Positions 9,799-18,634 of a DNA stretch of 64,000 nucleotides are shown here, piece by piece. The notes beneath the pieces were generated by a model. It worked only from the letters and a program-made list of their open reading frames with translations, made no database searches and was not told where the DNA came from. Numbering within the stretch: the stretch's first letter is position 1; every line of letters begins with the position of its first letter. Made by a program: the position numbers and the translations under genes. The DNA comes from Gammaproteobacteria bacterium (GTDB taxonomy: Bacteria > Pseudomonadota > Gammaproteobacteria > Steroidobacterales > Woeseiaceae). Location of the stretch: contig JAHZJK010000017.1 of NCBI GenBank assembly GCA_022600955.1, forward strand, positions 62,001-126,000, read 5' to 3'.

Positions 9799-12654
9799 CT
9801 AACGTACCGTTGGCAACCATTCATCCCAGATAGTGTTAACAAATTCGCGTTCGGTACAGAATCGAGCCACGTCGCAGAGTGCATCTTTCCCATCCAGCGC
9901 ACGATGGTGCAGCTCCATCCGGTAAACTTTATACGTGTCCTGCAATCGCTCACCAGCGACCGGATGTAACACTCCGGCTTCGACCAAATCGTCAAGCTGA
10001 CGTATGTTGTCGGACCAGGTGATGACGCCCGGGTGTTTTTTGGCGTTCGACAACACGAGGTATTGGACCAGAAACTCTATATCTCCGACGCCGCCTCGAC
10101 CATGTTTCAAGTCGAATTGATCGTCGCTACTGCGATCGAGCTCAATGCGCATGCGCTGGCGCATTGAGCATACATCGTCATGCAATTGCTCACGACGCAC
10201 TCGGCCTATCAGTGTGTCCTTGCGAATCCGCTCAAACTCGGTAGCGACGATTGCGCTGCCTGCAACAGGGCGGGTACGCAACAACGCCTGATGCTCCCAG
10301 GTCCACGCGTTTTCTTCCTGGTAGCGCTCGAAGGCATCCGTATTGGTCACCAGCAGACCTGACCCACCATCAGGTCGCAGCCGCATATCGATTTCATACA
10401 AGGTGCCCGAGCTAGTCTGGGTTGTCAGAAAGTGCACCATGCGACGCACCAGACGGCTGAAAAACATCGTATTGTCCAAGGGACGCTCACCATTCGTCAG
10501 CTGTTGTTTACCCGTCGAATTGTGCAAGAACACGATATCGAGATCTGACCCGTAAGAGAGTTCGAGACCGCCGAGCTTGCCATATGCGACGATACCGAAG
10601 CCGGCTTCATGCAGAACACCATCGCGTTCAAAACAGGGTACGCCGTGCCGCACCCTGAGGTCCTCCCATGCCACCTTCAGTGTCGCCTCCAGTACAACTT
10701 CTGCAAGCCAGGTCAACGCATCACTGACTTTCATGACCGGCAGGCTTTTGTTGAAGTCTGCGACCGCAATGCGAAACATCGAGAGACGTTGAAACCTCAC
10801 GATCATTTGCATGATCTGCTCACTGTCAACGGACGCCAGGGTCTCGAGCCGGGATTCAAGCTCGTCGGCGAGCTCCTGCTTACTAACGTTGTCCGTGTAG
10901 AGACGAGGGTCAAGCAACTCATCGAGAAGCAGCGGATAACGTGCTATCTGGTCAGCGATGTACTGGCTACGAGCGCACAGTTCCACAAAACGCTGCATCG
11001 CAAGGGAGTTTTCATTCAACAGCGCCAAATATGCACTGCGCCGCAGAATACGCTCTGTAACCGCGAGCGTGCGTGACAGTGTTGACAGAGGCGTAGCCGT
11101 CTCAAAAACCCGCGCAAGCAGTGCAGGCATAAACAGCTGCAGACGCTGCTGCGCGTTCGCGTCTATCTGCTGTACGGCCGAGGAACCCCTGAATTGGGTA
11201 ATTTTCTCAGCAAGTGCTTCAACGTCTTCGGAAACGCTTTGCTGCAAAACCGACTGCCACTGGCCGACACCCGACCCACTGTCCCACAGCGCAGCAATGG
11301 GTGAGTCTGCACCGCTGACATCAGACTCGCCACGAAACGCGATATTTGCGAACTGCACTGCGATCGCGTCACGGTGTTGGTCAAGCTCCGCACGCAGTGA
11401 CCGCCAGTCCTTGCAGCCCATTGCGAGGCACAAGCGCGCCTGGTCGACCTCATTAGCCGGCAGATCGTGTGTTTGCGCGTCACGAATAGCCTGGATGAAG
11501 TTCTCGAGGCGTCGCAGATAACGGTAGCCGCGCAATAGTTTTTCCGCAGCCGCCGCGTCCAGACCACGTTGGTTGACGAGCCGCGGCAGCACTTCCTGCA
11601 ACTCGCGGCTCTGCAATTCGGGCTCGCTGCCGCCGCGTACCAGCTGCAGTGCCTGTACAATAAACTCAGCCTCGCGAATACCACCAGACCCCAGCTTGAC
11701 GTTGTCTTCCAGTTCCCGGCGACGCACCTCTGCGGCGATCATGGACTGCATCTCACGCAGTGATTCGAAGACTCCGTAGTCGAGATAGCGCCGATACACA
11801 AAAGGCGTAATCAATTCATCGTAAAGCTCCTGCACGACCGCGTCCGCTGGCAACGTGCCCACGACTCGTGCCTTGACATAGGCATAGCGCTCCCAGTCTC
11901 GACCATGTTGGACAAGGTAGGACTCCAGCGCTGCGAAACTGACGACAGGCGGACCACTATCACCGAACGGGCGCAGCCGCGTGTCGATACGAAACACGAA
12001 GCCATCGACAGTTGGCTCATCAAGCAAGGCGATGATATTGCGCGACAAACGTCCAAAATACTCTTGTGCACTTAATGCGCGGTCCCCGTCAGTGGTGCCG
12101 TTTTCGGCGAAACAAAAGATCAGGTCGATGTCTGACGAGAAGTTGAGCTCGCGACCTCCTAGCTTTCCCATGCCCAGCACGACGATCGGTATTGCATCGC
12201 CCGACTCATTACGCGGTGTGCCAAACCGTCGAGACAGTTGTCGCTCTGAGTATCGCGTTGCGGCGTCCAGGAGCCGGTCTGCCAAGCGAGACAGTTGCTG
12301 CAATGTCTCGTTTAGACCGACGTTGCCGGAAATTTCCCGTGCGAGTACCTGCACCATGAAGCGATTGCGAAACCGCCGTAGCTGCGATTTGACGACCGCC
12401 GCGTCGGCATCGCTGTTTGCAACTTCCGTCGAGAATCCCTCAAGATCAGCATCGACGCCGCTCGCGAAATGATCGAACTCACGCAACAATACATTACCTG
12501 CGAATTCGCTACAGGCGACCAGTTTTGCTACCTCATCCACGCGCTCGGAGGGAATTTCAATGCCACGCTCAGCCGCCTTGCCAAACCACAGCTCTGCGAC
12601 AGGCTGCAGTACAGCAGGTAGCTTCTCTATGCTGTCATTTACCGGTGTACCCAT
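9799..12654 (-). CDS. glnE: Bifunctional glutamine synthetase adenylyltransferase/adenylyl-removing enzyme
   Basis: A 951-residue protein, full length for GlnE, which adenylylates and deadenylylates glutamine synthetase in response to PII state and glutamine. Two nucleotidyltransferase domains are visible: the N-terminal one with GMGKLGGRELNFSSDIDLIF beginning at residue 161, and the C-terminal one with YGKLGGLELSYGSDLDIVF. The expected linker and C-terminal helical regions are present. The start MGTPVNDSIEKL is supported by its duplicated copy at 19.6 kb. Its first 60 codons fall in the left direct repeat of the 12.8-19.6 kb insertion, but the gene itself is intact. Confidence 0.96.
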   Translation of the reverse strand: MGTPVNDSIEKLPAVLQPVAELWFGKAAERGIEIPSERVDEVAKLVACSEFAGNVLLREFDHFASGVDADLEGFSTEVANSDADAAVVKSQLRRFRNRFMVQVLAREISGNVGLNETLQQLSRLADRLLDAATRYSERQLSRRFGTPRNESGDAIPIVVLGMGKLGGRELNFSSDIDLIFCFAENGTTDGDRALSAQEYFGRLSRNIIALLDEPTVDGFVFRIDTRLRPFGDSGPPVVSFAALESYLVQHGRDWERYAYVKARVVGTLPADAVVQELYDELITPFVYRRYLDYGVFESLREMQSMIAAEVRRRELEDNVKLGSGGIREAEFIVQALQLVRGGSEPELQSRELQEVLPRLVNQRGLDAAAAEKLLRGYRYLRRLENFIQAIRDAQTHDLPANEVDQARLCLAMGCKDWRSLRAELDQHRDAIAVQFANIAFRGESDVSGADSPIAALWDSGSGVGQWQSVLQQSVSEDVEALAEKITQFRGSSAVQQIDANAQQRLQLFMPALLARVFETATPLSTLSRTLAVTERILRRSAYLALLNENSLAMQRFVELCARSQYIADQIARYPLLLDELLDPRLYTDNVSKQELADELESRLETLASVDSEQIMQMIVRFQRLSMFRIAVADFNKSLPVMKVSDALTWLAEVVLEATLKVAWEDLRVRHGVPCFERDGVLHEAGFGIVAYGKLGGLELSYGSDLDIVFLHNSTGKQQLTNGERPLDNTMFFSRLVRRMVHFLTTQTSSGTLYEIDMRLRPDGGSGLLVTNTDAFERYQEENAWTWEHQALLRTRPVAGSAIVATEFERIRKDTLIGRVRREQLHDDVCSMRQRMRIELDRSSDDQFDLKHGRGGVGDIEFLVQYLVLSNAKKHPGVITWSDNIRQLDDLVEAGVLHPVAGERLQDTYKVYRMELHHRALDGKDALCDVARFCTEREFVNTIWDEWLPTVR

Positions 12655-12826
12655 GCAGGCAGTCTAACTAACTCGACGCGTCTCCGGCAGTATTGATGAA
12701 TGGCAAACAAACATCTGTTGATCGTGTATCACTCGCAATCCGGGTCAACCACCCGAATGGCCGAAGCTGTGGTCGCTGGTACGACCAGCAGCGCCGTTGA
12801 CCACGTTGACGTTCGGGAGAGAGTCG
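12474..12826. repeat. Left direct repeat flanking the 12.8-19.6 kb insertion
   Basis: This segment covers the 5' end of glnE, the glnE/flavodoxin intergenic gap and the first 42 codons or so of a flavodoxin-like gene. It is repeated in the same orientation at 19581-19845. Over the longest continuous block (12598 to about 12812, offset 7019) I count five mismatches, so the copies are close but not identical. The right copy lacks 88 bp that are present here (12510-12597). Homology ends sharply near 12474 and 12826. Confidence 0.92.
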
Positions 12827-12864
12827 AATCGTTTTACTGCGGCCCAATCGCTATACACCCGTAG
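12700..12864 (+). pseudogene. Truncated flavodoxin-like gene (5' remnant)
   Basis: The ATG at 12700 starts a reading frame that matches the first 40 or so residues of the intact flavodoxin-like protein at 19719 (MANKHLLIVYHSQSGSTT and onward), including the flavin-phosphate loop. After VDHVDV it diverges into unrelated sequence and stops at 12864 after 54 codons. The rest of the fold is missing, so this is a broken leftover at the left junction of the insertion and not a functional gene. Confidence 0.88.
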
Positions 12865-12902
12865 CGATCGAATTCCAGAAGAAGCATTCCAACCCTCAAA
12901 GC

Positions 12903-12932
12903 TTGACATCATTAATTAAGCAATGCTTAAAT
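12903..12932 (+). promoter_or_regulatory. Putative sigma-70 promoter for the SDR-doxX operon
   Basis: TTGACA at 12903-12908 is a perfect -35 hexamer. With an 18-bp spacer, TTAAAT at 12927-12932 is an acceptable -10 (4 of 6). The region overlaps the palindrome at 12908-12938, so repressor binding there would block transcription of the SDR gene starting at 12969. Confidence 0.55.
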
Positions 12933-12938
12933 AATGAT
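12908..12938. promoter_or_regulatory. Palindromic operator candidate upstream of the SDR gene
   Basis: A 31-bp imperfect palindrome: the 15-nt left arm ATCATTAATTAAGCA pairs with the right arm at 14 of 15 positions around a central A. The core TTAAGCA-A-TGCTTAA is perfect. It overlaps the putative promoter. A related sequence, AATTAAGCA-G-TGATTAGTT, lies at 18859-18877 before the tetR gene of the same islet, which points to the TetR protein as the binder. Confidence 0.65.
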
Positions 12939-12968
12939 GTAATCATTGCTTAGATTGGAGTTACTTCG

Positions 12969-13808
12969 ATGGAAAGACCCGTTTGTGCGATTACCGGCGC
13001 AACAGGTGGAATTGGTAGAGCGATCGCCCTGAGGGCGGCGATTGGTGGCTATAATCTCGTCCTGCACGGTCGATCATCGTCAAAATTGTCGAGTTTGGCC
13101 GACGACGTACGTGTGCGCTTTCCAGACCTGGCTATTGAATCAGTCAGTGGCGACCTAGGAACCGTGTCTGGCGCGAAAATTGTAGCCGCGCGAATTCTCA
13201 ACTATGCCCCTGAGCTCGACCTTCTCTTCAACAACGCTGGCGTTCTGCTCGATGGCATTCAGATGTCGCGCGATGAATTGGAAATGCACACCCAAGTCAA
13301 TCTGATCGCACCGTATATTCTGATGCAAACCCTTCGCCCTGGTCTCTCGCTAACCGGGGGCAGCGTCATCAACGTCGCCTCTGGCGCTGTTTTGAGAGCT
13401 CGTGAGTTCTCGGTTGATTCATTGAAACGCCCAAAGAAGGCAAAAAAGCTGTTTGGCGCATATGCGAACTCTAAACTCGCGTTGGCAATAATGACCGCCG
13501 CACTCAGTGAAGAATTTGACAGAGACGGCATTCGCGTGGCGGCCGTGGATCCTGGGCCGAATCGAACCAGCATGACGGCAGGTAACGGGATGCCATGGTT
13601 CTTGAAACTCTTGCAACCCATATTTTATTCAACGCCGGAAAGAGGAGCGGCACGTCTGTTCGAAAGCGTGGAGTTATCTGAGGCGCATGCGCCCGGTACC
13701 TATTTTCACAAAGGGCGGGCAGTACGCCTACCAAAGCATGCACGGAAAGCCGAACTAGAGAACGCTGTTCTGGCCTTCTGCGAAAACGTCGTTGCATTCG
13801 GGAACTAA
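12969..13808 (+). CDS. SDR family NAD(P)-dependent oxidoreductase
   Basis: A 279-residue classical short-chain dehydrogenase/reductase. The cofactor loop is TGATGGIGRA near residues 9-18, the structural LLFNNAGVLLDG motif follows, and the active site is the tyrosine-lysine pair in FGAYANSKLALA. The overall pattern resembles the retinol dehydrogenase/protochlorophyllide reductase-like SDR group. A GGAG Shine-Dalgarno sits at 12957-12960. It is the first gene of the islet, followed 40 bp later by doxX, and lies under a palindromic operator candidate. Substrate unknown; redox modification of a small lipophilic carbonyl or alcohol is a fair guess. Confidence 0.85.
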   Translation: MERPVCAITGATGGIGRAIALRAAIGGYNLVLHGRSSSKLSSLADDVRVRFPDLAIESVSGDLGTVSGAKIVAARILNYAPELDLLFNNAGVLLDGIQMSRDELEMHTQVNLIAPYILMQTLRPGLSLTGGSVINVASGAVLRAREFSVDSLKRPKKAKKLFGAYANSKLALAIMTAALSEEFDRDGIRVAAVDPGPNRTSMTAGNGMPWFLKLLQPIFYSTPERGAARLFESVELSEAHAPGTYFHKGRAVRLPKHARKAELENAVLAFCENVVAFGN

Positions 13809-13848
13809 TCGCCAATTTCGAGACATTAACATTAAGTGAGGAGTACTC

Positions 13849-14259
13849 ATGAAACTACGGATTGCCCAACGTACCGATCTGGTTGCGCGCGTATTGATGG
13901 CGACAATATTTATCGTGGCGGGCTTTGGCAAAATCAGATCCGCCGAATTAACCCACGCTTACATCGAATCATTTGGCCTACCGGGTGAATTGCTATGGCC
14001 GACTGTCGTGTTTGAAGTTAGCGTTGGGCTGCTCCTCGCTGCAGGTGCATTTACGCGATTCGCCGCACTACTACTAGCCGGCTTTACGCTGCTGTCGGCC
14101 TCAATTTTCCACGCAGACTTCGGCGACCGTATGCAACTTGTTCCATTTCTCAAGAATCTTGCAATTGCAGGTGGTCTTTTGATGATCGCAAAGCACGGCA
14201 GTCCAAGCTTCAGTGTGGACGGCCTCCGGAACGAGAGTAATTCGCCACACCCTAATTGA
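13849..14259 (+). CDS. DoxX family membrane protein
   Basis: A 136-residue integral membrane protein of the DoxX/DoxD-like family. It begins with the usual cytoplasmic lead followed by LVARVLMATIFIVAGFGKI, then three more hydrophobic helices (for example TVVFEVSVGLLLAAGAF and FAALLLAGFTLLSASIF). Families of this kind are often found beside oxidoreductases and redox-responsive regulators, and their biochemical role is poorly defined. A strong GAGGAG ribosome site precedes the ATG. The gene is 40 bp downstream of the SDR, so the two probably form an operon controlled by the islet's TetR protein. Confidence 0.85.
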   Translation: MKLRIAQRTDLVARVLMATIFIVAGFGKIRSAELTHAYIESFGLPGELLWPTVVFEVSVGLLLAAGAFTRFAALLLAGFTLLSASIFHADFGDRMQLVPFLKNLAIAGGLLMIAKHGSPSFSVDGLRNESNSPHPN

Positions 14260-14271
14260 GATACAAAAGAA

Positions 14272-14307
14272 CTGCCAGCAGCGGGCGGGGAGCAATGCTG
14301 CTGGCAG
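14272..14307. terminator. Hairpin between convergent transcription units
   Basis: CTGCCAGCAGC (14272-14282) and its perfect complement (14297-14307) form an 11-bp GC-rich stem with a 14-nt loop. It sits just after the doxX stop and before the end of the convergent beta-barrel gene. No clear T-run follows on either strand, so it may be a Rho-assisted or bidirectional stop rather than a classical intrinsic terminator. Confidence 0.5.
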
Positions 14308-14390
14308 CTAAGCTAAGGCGCCCCGTTTGACACGCGTGATTGGGGAGGAGAGCCGCGCATTGGGGAGCTTATGGCCTAAGTTTTGGGTAA

Positions 14391-15143
14391 TCACCTAAAA
14401 TCGAACTCCATACGAATTCCGACTTGCGGCGAGCGCAATCCGCTGATCATCACAAGATCAGTGTTTTCATCGGCTTCTGACCACACGTCGCCGATATCCT
14501 GATAGCTATACTCCAGCCGTGCGAAAAGACGATCACTGATTCTCTTCTTCACTCCGAAAGCGGTCGACCAGGCAAATTCTGTGACTTTGCCGCTGGGAAA
14601 GACCTCGTGATTGGGTGACTCACCTTCGAACGTCGTGCCCTCCCAAACTTGCGACAGATATTCGACTGTAAGTGTTGCATCGATTGTATTTTCGGCAAGA
14701 CCCAATCCAACTCGGAAATAGGGAGTAGCCCATTTCTCAAGTCGCTCGAGGTCGTAGCCCACGTTCACCATAAAGACTTTGCTTTCGATTTCACCATCGA
14801 GTTGAAAAATGTCCTGATCGCGTATACCAGAGCCAAGCCAGGTTTCCGAGTTGGTCGATGAATCTACCCGACCAAGTTCCATCTCCGCCCACCAACCCGT
14901 AGCCCAACGTGCACCGACAGTCAGCCCAAGCTGGCCGCCTTTGTCCATTGGGATTGACGGTGTGCCGCCGTATACACTTTGGGTTCTGCCAAGAAAATCA
15001 CCGTCGCCTTCAATCGATATCAGATGGCTTGAATGCAGACCGCCGTACCAGACGGGCCCTCCCAACACACCTTGGTCTTGACCCCAAGCGCTCCAAGGTA
15101 CCCACAAGATCAGAATGGCAAACAGGATTCGGGAGAGCATCAT
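14391..15143 (-). CDS. Outer membrane beta-barrel protein
   Basis: A 250-residue protein with an N-terminal signal peptide (hydrophobic LFAILILWVPWSAWG, likely cleaved before QDQG). After it come alternating amphipathic strands rich in aromatic and glycine residues, and the chain ends in MEFDFR. The C-terminal half, including RLEYSYQDIGDVW and QVGIRMEFDF, looks like the OmpA-barrel/OmpW/opacity-porin class of eight-stranded barrels. Its start codon overlaps the stop of the DUF4397 gene (TAATG), which implies translational coupling. It is the last gene of the ECF sigma-factor cassette in the islet. No ligand can be inferred. Confidence 0.75.
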   Translation of the reverse strand: MMLSRILFAILILWVPWSAWGQDQGVLGGPVWYGGLHSSHLISIEGDGDFLGRTQSVYGGTPSIPMDKGGQLGLTVGARWATGWWAEMELGRVDSSTNSETWLGSGIRDQDIFQLDGEIESKVFMVNVGYDLERLEKWATPYFRVGLGLAENTIDATLTVEYLSQVWEGTTFEGESPNHEVFPSGKVTEFAWSTAFGVKKRISDRLFARLEYSYQDIGDVWSEADENTDLVMISGLRSPQVGIRMEFDFR

Positions 15144-16528
15144 TAAGGTCCGGAGTCCTCAAAGAACAAAATCGCCGCCGCTGAGATGTTGGCGGAGTCG
15201 ACGATCGTCAAAGAGTAGTTATGGTTGTCTTCCAGCGTTACCTCAACAGGACCTGCAACGACGTTTTTGGTCCCCGGCTCTGTAACAAACACGTTGTAGC
15301 GTTTGGCCTCCCGATTCACGTAGCTTAGACCCGTGCCGTACACCACACTCGAAAACGTTGGCCCGATCAGTTGTATATCGGTGGTGACGTCTACCAAATA
15401 GACATCCAGCGCCTGAAAACGAACGGCGGCCTGAAACAGCTGGAAGCGGGCGTGCGTTGCGAGCGTCGCATGATTGTACCGTTGCGCAACAAACTGTAAG
15501 TCTCCAGGTAGCCCTACCAAGTAAAGGCGGTTGTAGCTGCTCGTGACCGCGTTCAGCGTTTGTTGGCTGAGAAATACGCCAACGTTATCGAATGTGGTAG
15601 CGACAAGGTTCGTCTCACCGTCACTCACGACAATCTCCTCCGATCGGGATCCGAAATCGAGGTCTTCGATGATTGGGCTGCTAAAGTCATCTGAGTCGTA
15701 GATGTCCACAGCACCGGACCCGAGTGCGGCATGCACGGCACTAATTGTCGAGGACGAATTGATATCGGCCAGGGCGCTAGATGACCCGGCACCGATCAAG
15801 CTGACGGATATCTGGGCGGTTGTCGCGCCTCCGTCATCCATTAGAGTAATTAGCGTACTCGAAGCGGGGTTGAACTCGAGCACGTTCGACGCAAACAGAA
15901 TTGTGTCCGGGTCGCCAGCAGGTGTAACCACTAGTTGAAATTCGGAAGCACTCAGCTCAATAGCTTCCTGAAAATCGGAATATGAAAGTGATGCCTTTGG
16001 GACAGCGAACGCTGGACCAGTGCCTGGTGCTTCGAGGTAGATATCAACCTCATCAAGGGATGGTGATACATGCCCGAACGACACTTCCATTACCGTTACT
16101 TCGGTGTCATTGTCCGCTGCAGTTTGTTGCTCCTCTGCCCAGTTTCTGCCGAACTGTTCCCACAAGAAAATCGTAGGCTCGTCCAATGTACCGGACAATA
16201 CAAACGTGTATTCCTGATCGGTAGTTACGTTGAGCGTACTGTCACCTAGAACTGTCGGATCGTCGTTGCCGGGTAAGTCAATTTCAAACCGAAACTCGTA
16301 CTCAAGATCATCATACTGCGAAATCCCGGACGCCTCCCGGAAACTCAACCTTCCGAGAACGGTTTCTTCGATAAGAAAATCGACTACGCCGATATCGGGT
16401 ATTGTGTGCAATGCCCGAATCGATCCTTTACCGGTTGGCTCCTCCTGGTGGTTGTCACTAGTACAGGCCACTGCACTTGCCGAAATCCAAAGTGCGATGA
16501 ACACATTGCGTACCAAGGCGTACCTCAT
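15143..16528 (-). CDS. DUF4397-type lipoprotein
   Basis: A 461-residue exported protein. The N-terminus has a hydrophobic signal ending in SAVAC with a short acidic tail (TSDNHQEEP), consistent with a lipoprotein signal and an acylated cysteine near residue 22. The body contains repeated beta-rich units of the DUF4397 type, such as GSIRALHTIPDIGVVDFLI, VSFGHVSPSLDEVDIYL and ISAVHAALGSGAVDIY, each about 100-110 residues apart. DUF4397 proteins are surface or periplasmic and of unknown function. Coupled to the barrel gene by a one-base stop/start overlap, so the two products probably work together at the outer membrane. Confidence 0.78.
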   Translation of the reverse strand: MRYALVRNVFIALWISASAVACTSDNHQEEPTGKGSIRALHTIPDIGVVDFLIEETVLGRLSFREASGISQYDDLEYEFRFEIDLPGNDDPTVLGDSTLNVTTDQEYTFVLSGTLDEPTIFLWEQFGRNWAEEQQTAADNDTEVTVMEVSFGHVSPSLDEVDIYLEAPGTGPAFAVPKASLSYSDFQEAIELSASEFQLVVTPAGDPDTILFASNVLEFNPASSTLITLMDDGGATTAQISVSLIGAGSSSALADINSSSTISAVHAALGSGAVDIYDSDDFSSPIIEDLDFGSRSEEIVVSDGETNLVATTFDNVGVFLSQQTLNAVTSSYNRLYLVGLPGDLQFVAQRYNHATLATHARFQLFQAAVRFQALDVYLVDVTTDIQLIGPTFSSVVYGTGLSYVNREAKRYNVFVTEPGTKNVVAGPVEVTLEDNHNYSLTIVDSANISAAAILFFEDSGP

Positions 16529-16691
16529 GTCGGGTTTTCCTATTCAAAGTCGATTGTTGAGGCGCAGGGACCTACGAACATGGCCCGGTGTTTGTCCGAG
16601 ATGCTCCAAAAGTGTCTGCGCCGCTAGGCATGTATTATTCGGGGCTACGCCCGTTGTCTGGCCAGTGTTGGCCGACGAAAGCAGATTCGGT

Positions 16692-17648
16692 TCAGGGTGG
16701 GATCGGGCTTACCCGTAGTATTCCTGGCTCAACGACGTCGTAGTCGGTCGGTATCTCAAACAAGGAGACGTCTGGATCATCGGTGTTGGTGATTTTTGCT
16801 TTGTAAGTAATCGTGCCGAATCTTGGGTCCGTTTCTTCGGAGCGCACCATCATCCTTAGCTCAGGCGAAAACCAGCTGCGCTTCTCCACAATGATGGGTT
16901 TTTCATTTCCGAGTACGCCCGCCGGGTACGTCGTTGTATGCAATGTTCCTTCCACGCGCACGCCGTCAATCGTTTCCTGACCCAGAGGCTGAACACTGGA
17001 GTGGGCACTTCCGCGTATTCCAAACGGCATTCCGGCACGCACGGTGACCCCGTGGCCACCGAAAGCAACCGTCGTGCCACCTACTACGGTATCGGGGGTG
17101 CGATCGCTACCGATTGACGCCGACGACATCCTGCCGCCGATCACGCGTGGCGGCTCCTCTCGCACACCTTTTTCCAGGATTGTCACATTGCCCGATGAAA
17201 TCGCGACAGCTTCGGCGTTTACCGGAACCGCGCTAACTCCAAAGTGAACAAGACCTGGGAAAGATGGTCTTTTGAAAACCGTTTTTGCTTGCTCATTTAC
17301 CGTAAACGATATGCCGGTTGTAGGGTCCGACACGGAATATGTCGCGAAGGGTTGGCCGACGCTGGACAACTCCTCTCGACGTACACGGCCTTCGGAATCG
17401 CGTACAAACTGCGTTATATCCTCGTGAACTATTCGGTTGCCATCGAAAAGCTGTTGGACCGTTTTGGTCGTGATCGTCGCGGCGACAGGCGCCCCTTTTA
17501 CGACTTCGTCTGAGAAAAACTGCGGCATCAACTCGATGCCTCCACCAACTGGTGTGGGCGCATCTTGCGCGCTCGCATCAACAGTAAGAATTCCGCCTGC
17601 AATGCACGCCGAGATAACCATAGAAAAGAACGACTTTTTTGTGAACAT
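16692..17648 (-). CDS. Exported protein of unknown function
   Basis: A 318-residue protein with a signal peptide (KKSFFSMVISACIAGGILTVDASAQ, cleavage likely after ASA). I do not recognise a named domain. The chain has a glycine-rich middle (around GGTTVAFGGHGVTVRAG) and a C-terminal half that looks like a lipoprotein-carrier or secreted beta-fold, with the block ETIDGVRVEGTLHTTTYP. The ATG at 17648 is chosen because an AAGGA ribosome site lies 8 nt upstream; the longer frame would overlap the upstream gene. It follows the membrane protein of the ECF cassette by 10 bp. Proteins of similar look occur beside ECF sigma factors in other bacteria, but no function is known. Confidence 0.6.
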   Translation of the reverse strand: MFTKKSFFSMVISACIAGGILTVDASAQDAPTPVGGGIELMPQFFSDEVVKGAPVAATITTKTVQQLFDGNRIVHEDITQFVRDSEGRVRREELSSVGQPFATYSVSDPTTGISFTVNEQAKTVFKRPSFPGLVHFGVSAVPVNAEAVAISSGNVTILEKGVREEPPRVIGGRMSSASIGSDRTPDTVVGGTTVAFGGHGVTVRAGMPFGIRGSAHSSVQPLGQETIDGVRVEGTLHTTTYPAGVLGNEKPIIVEKRSWFSPELRMMVRSEETDPRFGTITYKAKITNTDDPDVSLFEIPTDYDVVEPGILRVSPIPP

Positions 17649-17658
17649 GAATTTGTCC

Positions 17659-18084
17659 TTAATTTGGCAGGTACACATAAATGACCTGAGTTAGCCCACT
17701 CTCATCGCTTACCAACCGTGTCTCCAGGTAGTGAACTTCGGCACCTCTCGATATCGATTGCACAGTCACGGGCGTAATCGTTCTAGCCACCAGGTGACCG
17801 GAAACCGGCGTTTGTGCGATCTGAGTCGACTGAACGTCAACTGACAAAGACCAACGGAATGTGCCGACGGCGACAGCAACTAGCGACGCAGCCAGACCGG
17901 TAAGCCAGAGTGCTTTTGCGCTACTGCTCGGAGCATCGGCTGTGTCACCGCGCCTGGTGTCTATTGTTTTTGGAATAACTTTGACGTTACTCGGCTCCAC
18001 CCACCGCGGTGCATGCACATCGGCAAGTTCGTTCTTGAGATGCTCGAGGTACTTGTCAATATCATGAGTTTCACTGGGCTTCAT
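17659..18084 (-). CDS. Single-pass membrane protein, candidate anti-sigma factor
   Basis: A 141-residue protein with a cytoplasmic N-terminal region of about 55 residues, one membrane segment (ALWLTGLAASLVAVAVGTF, about residues 58-76) and a 65-residue periplasmic tail. It overlaps the ECF sigma gene by 14 bp, the standard place for an anti-sigma factor, and its topology fits that role. It lacks the HX3CX2C zinc motif of ZAS-type anti-sigma factors and contains no cysteine, so a different binding fold would be needed. The anti-sigma role is inference from position and topology. Confidence 0.55.
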   Translation of the reverse strand: MKPSETHDIDKYLEHLKNELADVHAPRWVEPSNVKVIPKTIDTRRGDTADAPSSSAKALWLTGLAASLVAVAVGTFRWSLSVDVQSTQIAQTPVSGHLVARTITPVTVQSISRGAEVHYLETRLVSDESGLTQVIYVYLPN

Positions 18085-18634
18085 GTTTCAAATCCTCTAG
18101 TGAATAGCCAATATTCGAAAGACTTCCGCGCAACGAAGTGCGAGCACGAGACAACCTGGAGCGAACGGTACCGATAGGCAAATCCAGAATGTCTGCGGCG
18201 GTTGCGTAGTCGATCTCCTGTAGTCCACACAAGACCATTACTTCTCTCTGCTCAGTCGGCAAACAGAGTATGGCGTTCGCCGTCTCTTCCGCGACCTTCG
18301 ACCAGCCCAATAGTCGATCGGGCGATTCCTTGTTTGATTGCGCATCAATCATCGGCGCCAATCGACTGTTGTAGAGACGCAATATACGAATCCTGTTACG
18401 TGCGATTCCATACAGCCACCCCAGAGAAGTGTTGCTCCGTGCCGGGTCAAACCGATCGGCGTTTTCGATCACATGGACGAATGTTTCCTGAGTGACTTCT
18501 TCCGCGCCTGTAACTGAACCCAACATCATCAATGCGTACCGATAAATGGAGTCGCCATAGCGGTCATACAACTCCGCGAACCCGGGGTCGCGCTTGTTAA
18601 GCATATTGGCCAGTAGATCCGCATCGCTCACCAT
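18071..18634 (-). CDS. ECF-type RNA polymerase sigma factor
   Basis: A 187-residue extracytoplasmic-function sigma factor. Region 2 spans the FAELYDRYGDSIYRYALMML block and EEVTQETFVHVIENADRF, with the -10-recognition segment at LGWLYGIARNRI. Region 4 contains LPTEQREVMVLCGLQEIDYATAADILDLPIGTVRSRLSRAR split by a normal HTH turn. The ATG at 18634 is preferred; a longer open frame upstream has no family-like residues. It overlaps the membrane protein gene downstream by 14 bp. It likely directs expression of its own islet cassette of envelope proteins, the common pattern for such genes, but no target promoter was identified. Confidence 0.87.
   Translation of the reverse strand: MVSDADLLANMLNKRDPGFAELYDRYGDSIYRYALMMLGSVTGAEEVTQETFVHVIENADRFDPARSNTSLGWLYGIARNRIRILRLYNSRLAPMIDAQSNKESPDRLLGWSKVAEETANAILCLPTEQREVMVLCGLQEIDYATAADILDLPIGTVRSRLSRARTSLRGSLSNIGYSLEDLKHEAQ

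Noticed and set aside
14272..14307. Classical intrinsic terminator
   Set aside because: The stem is strong, but neither strand shows a T-run after it, so I list it only as a hairpin between convergent units with modest confidence.
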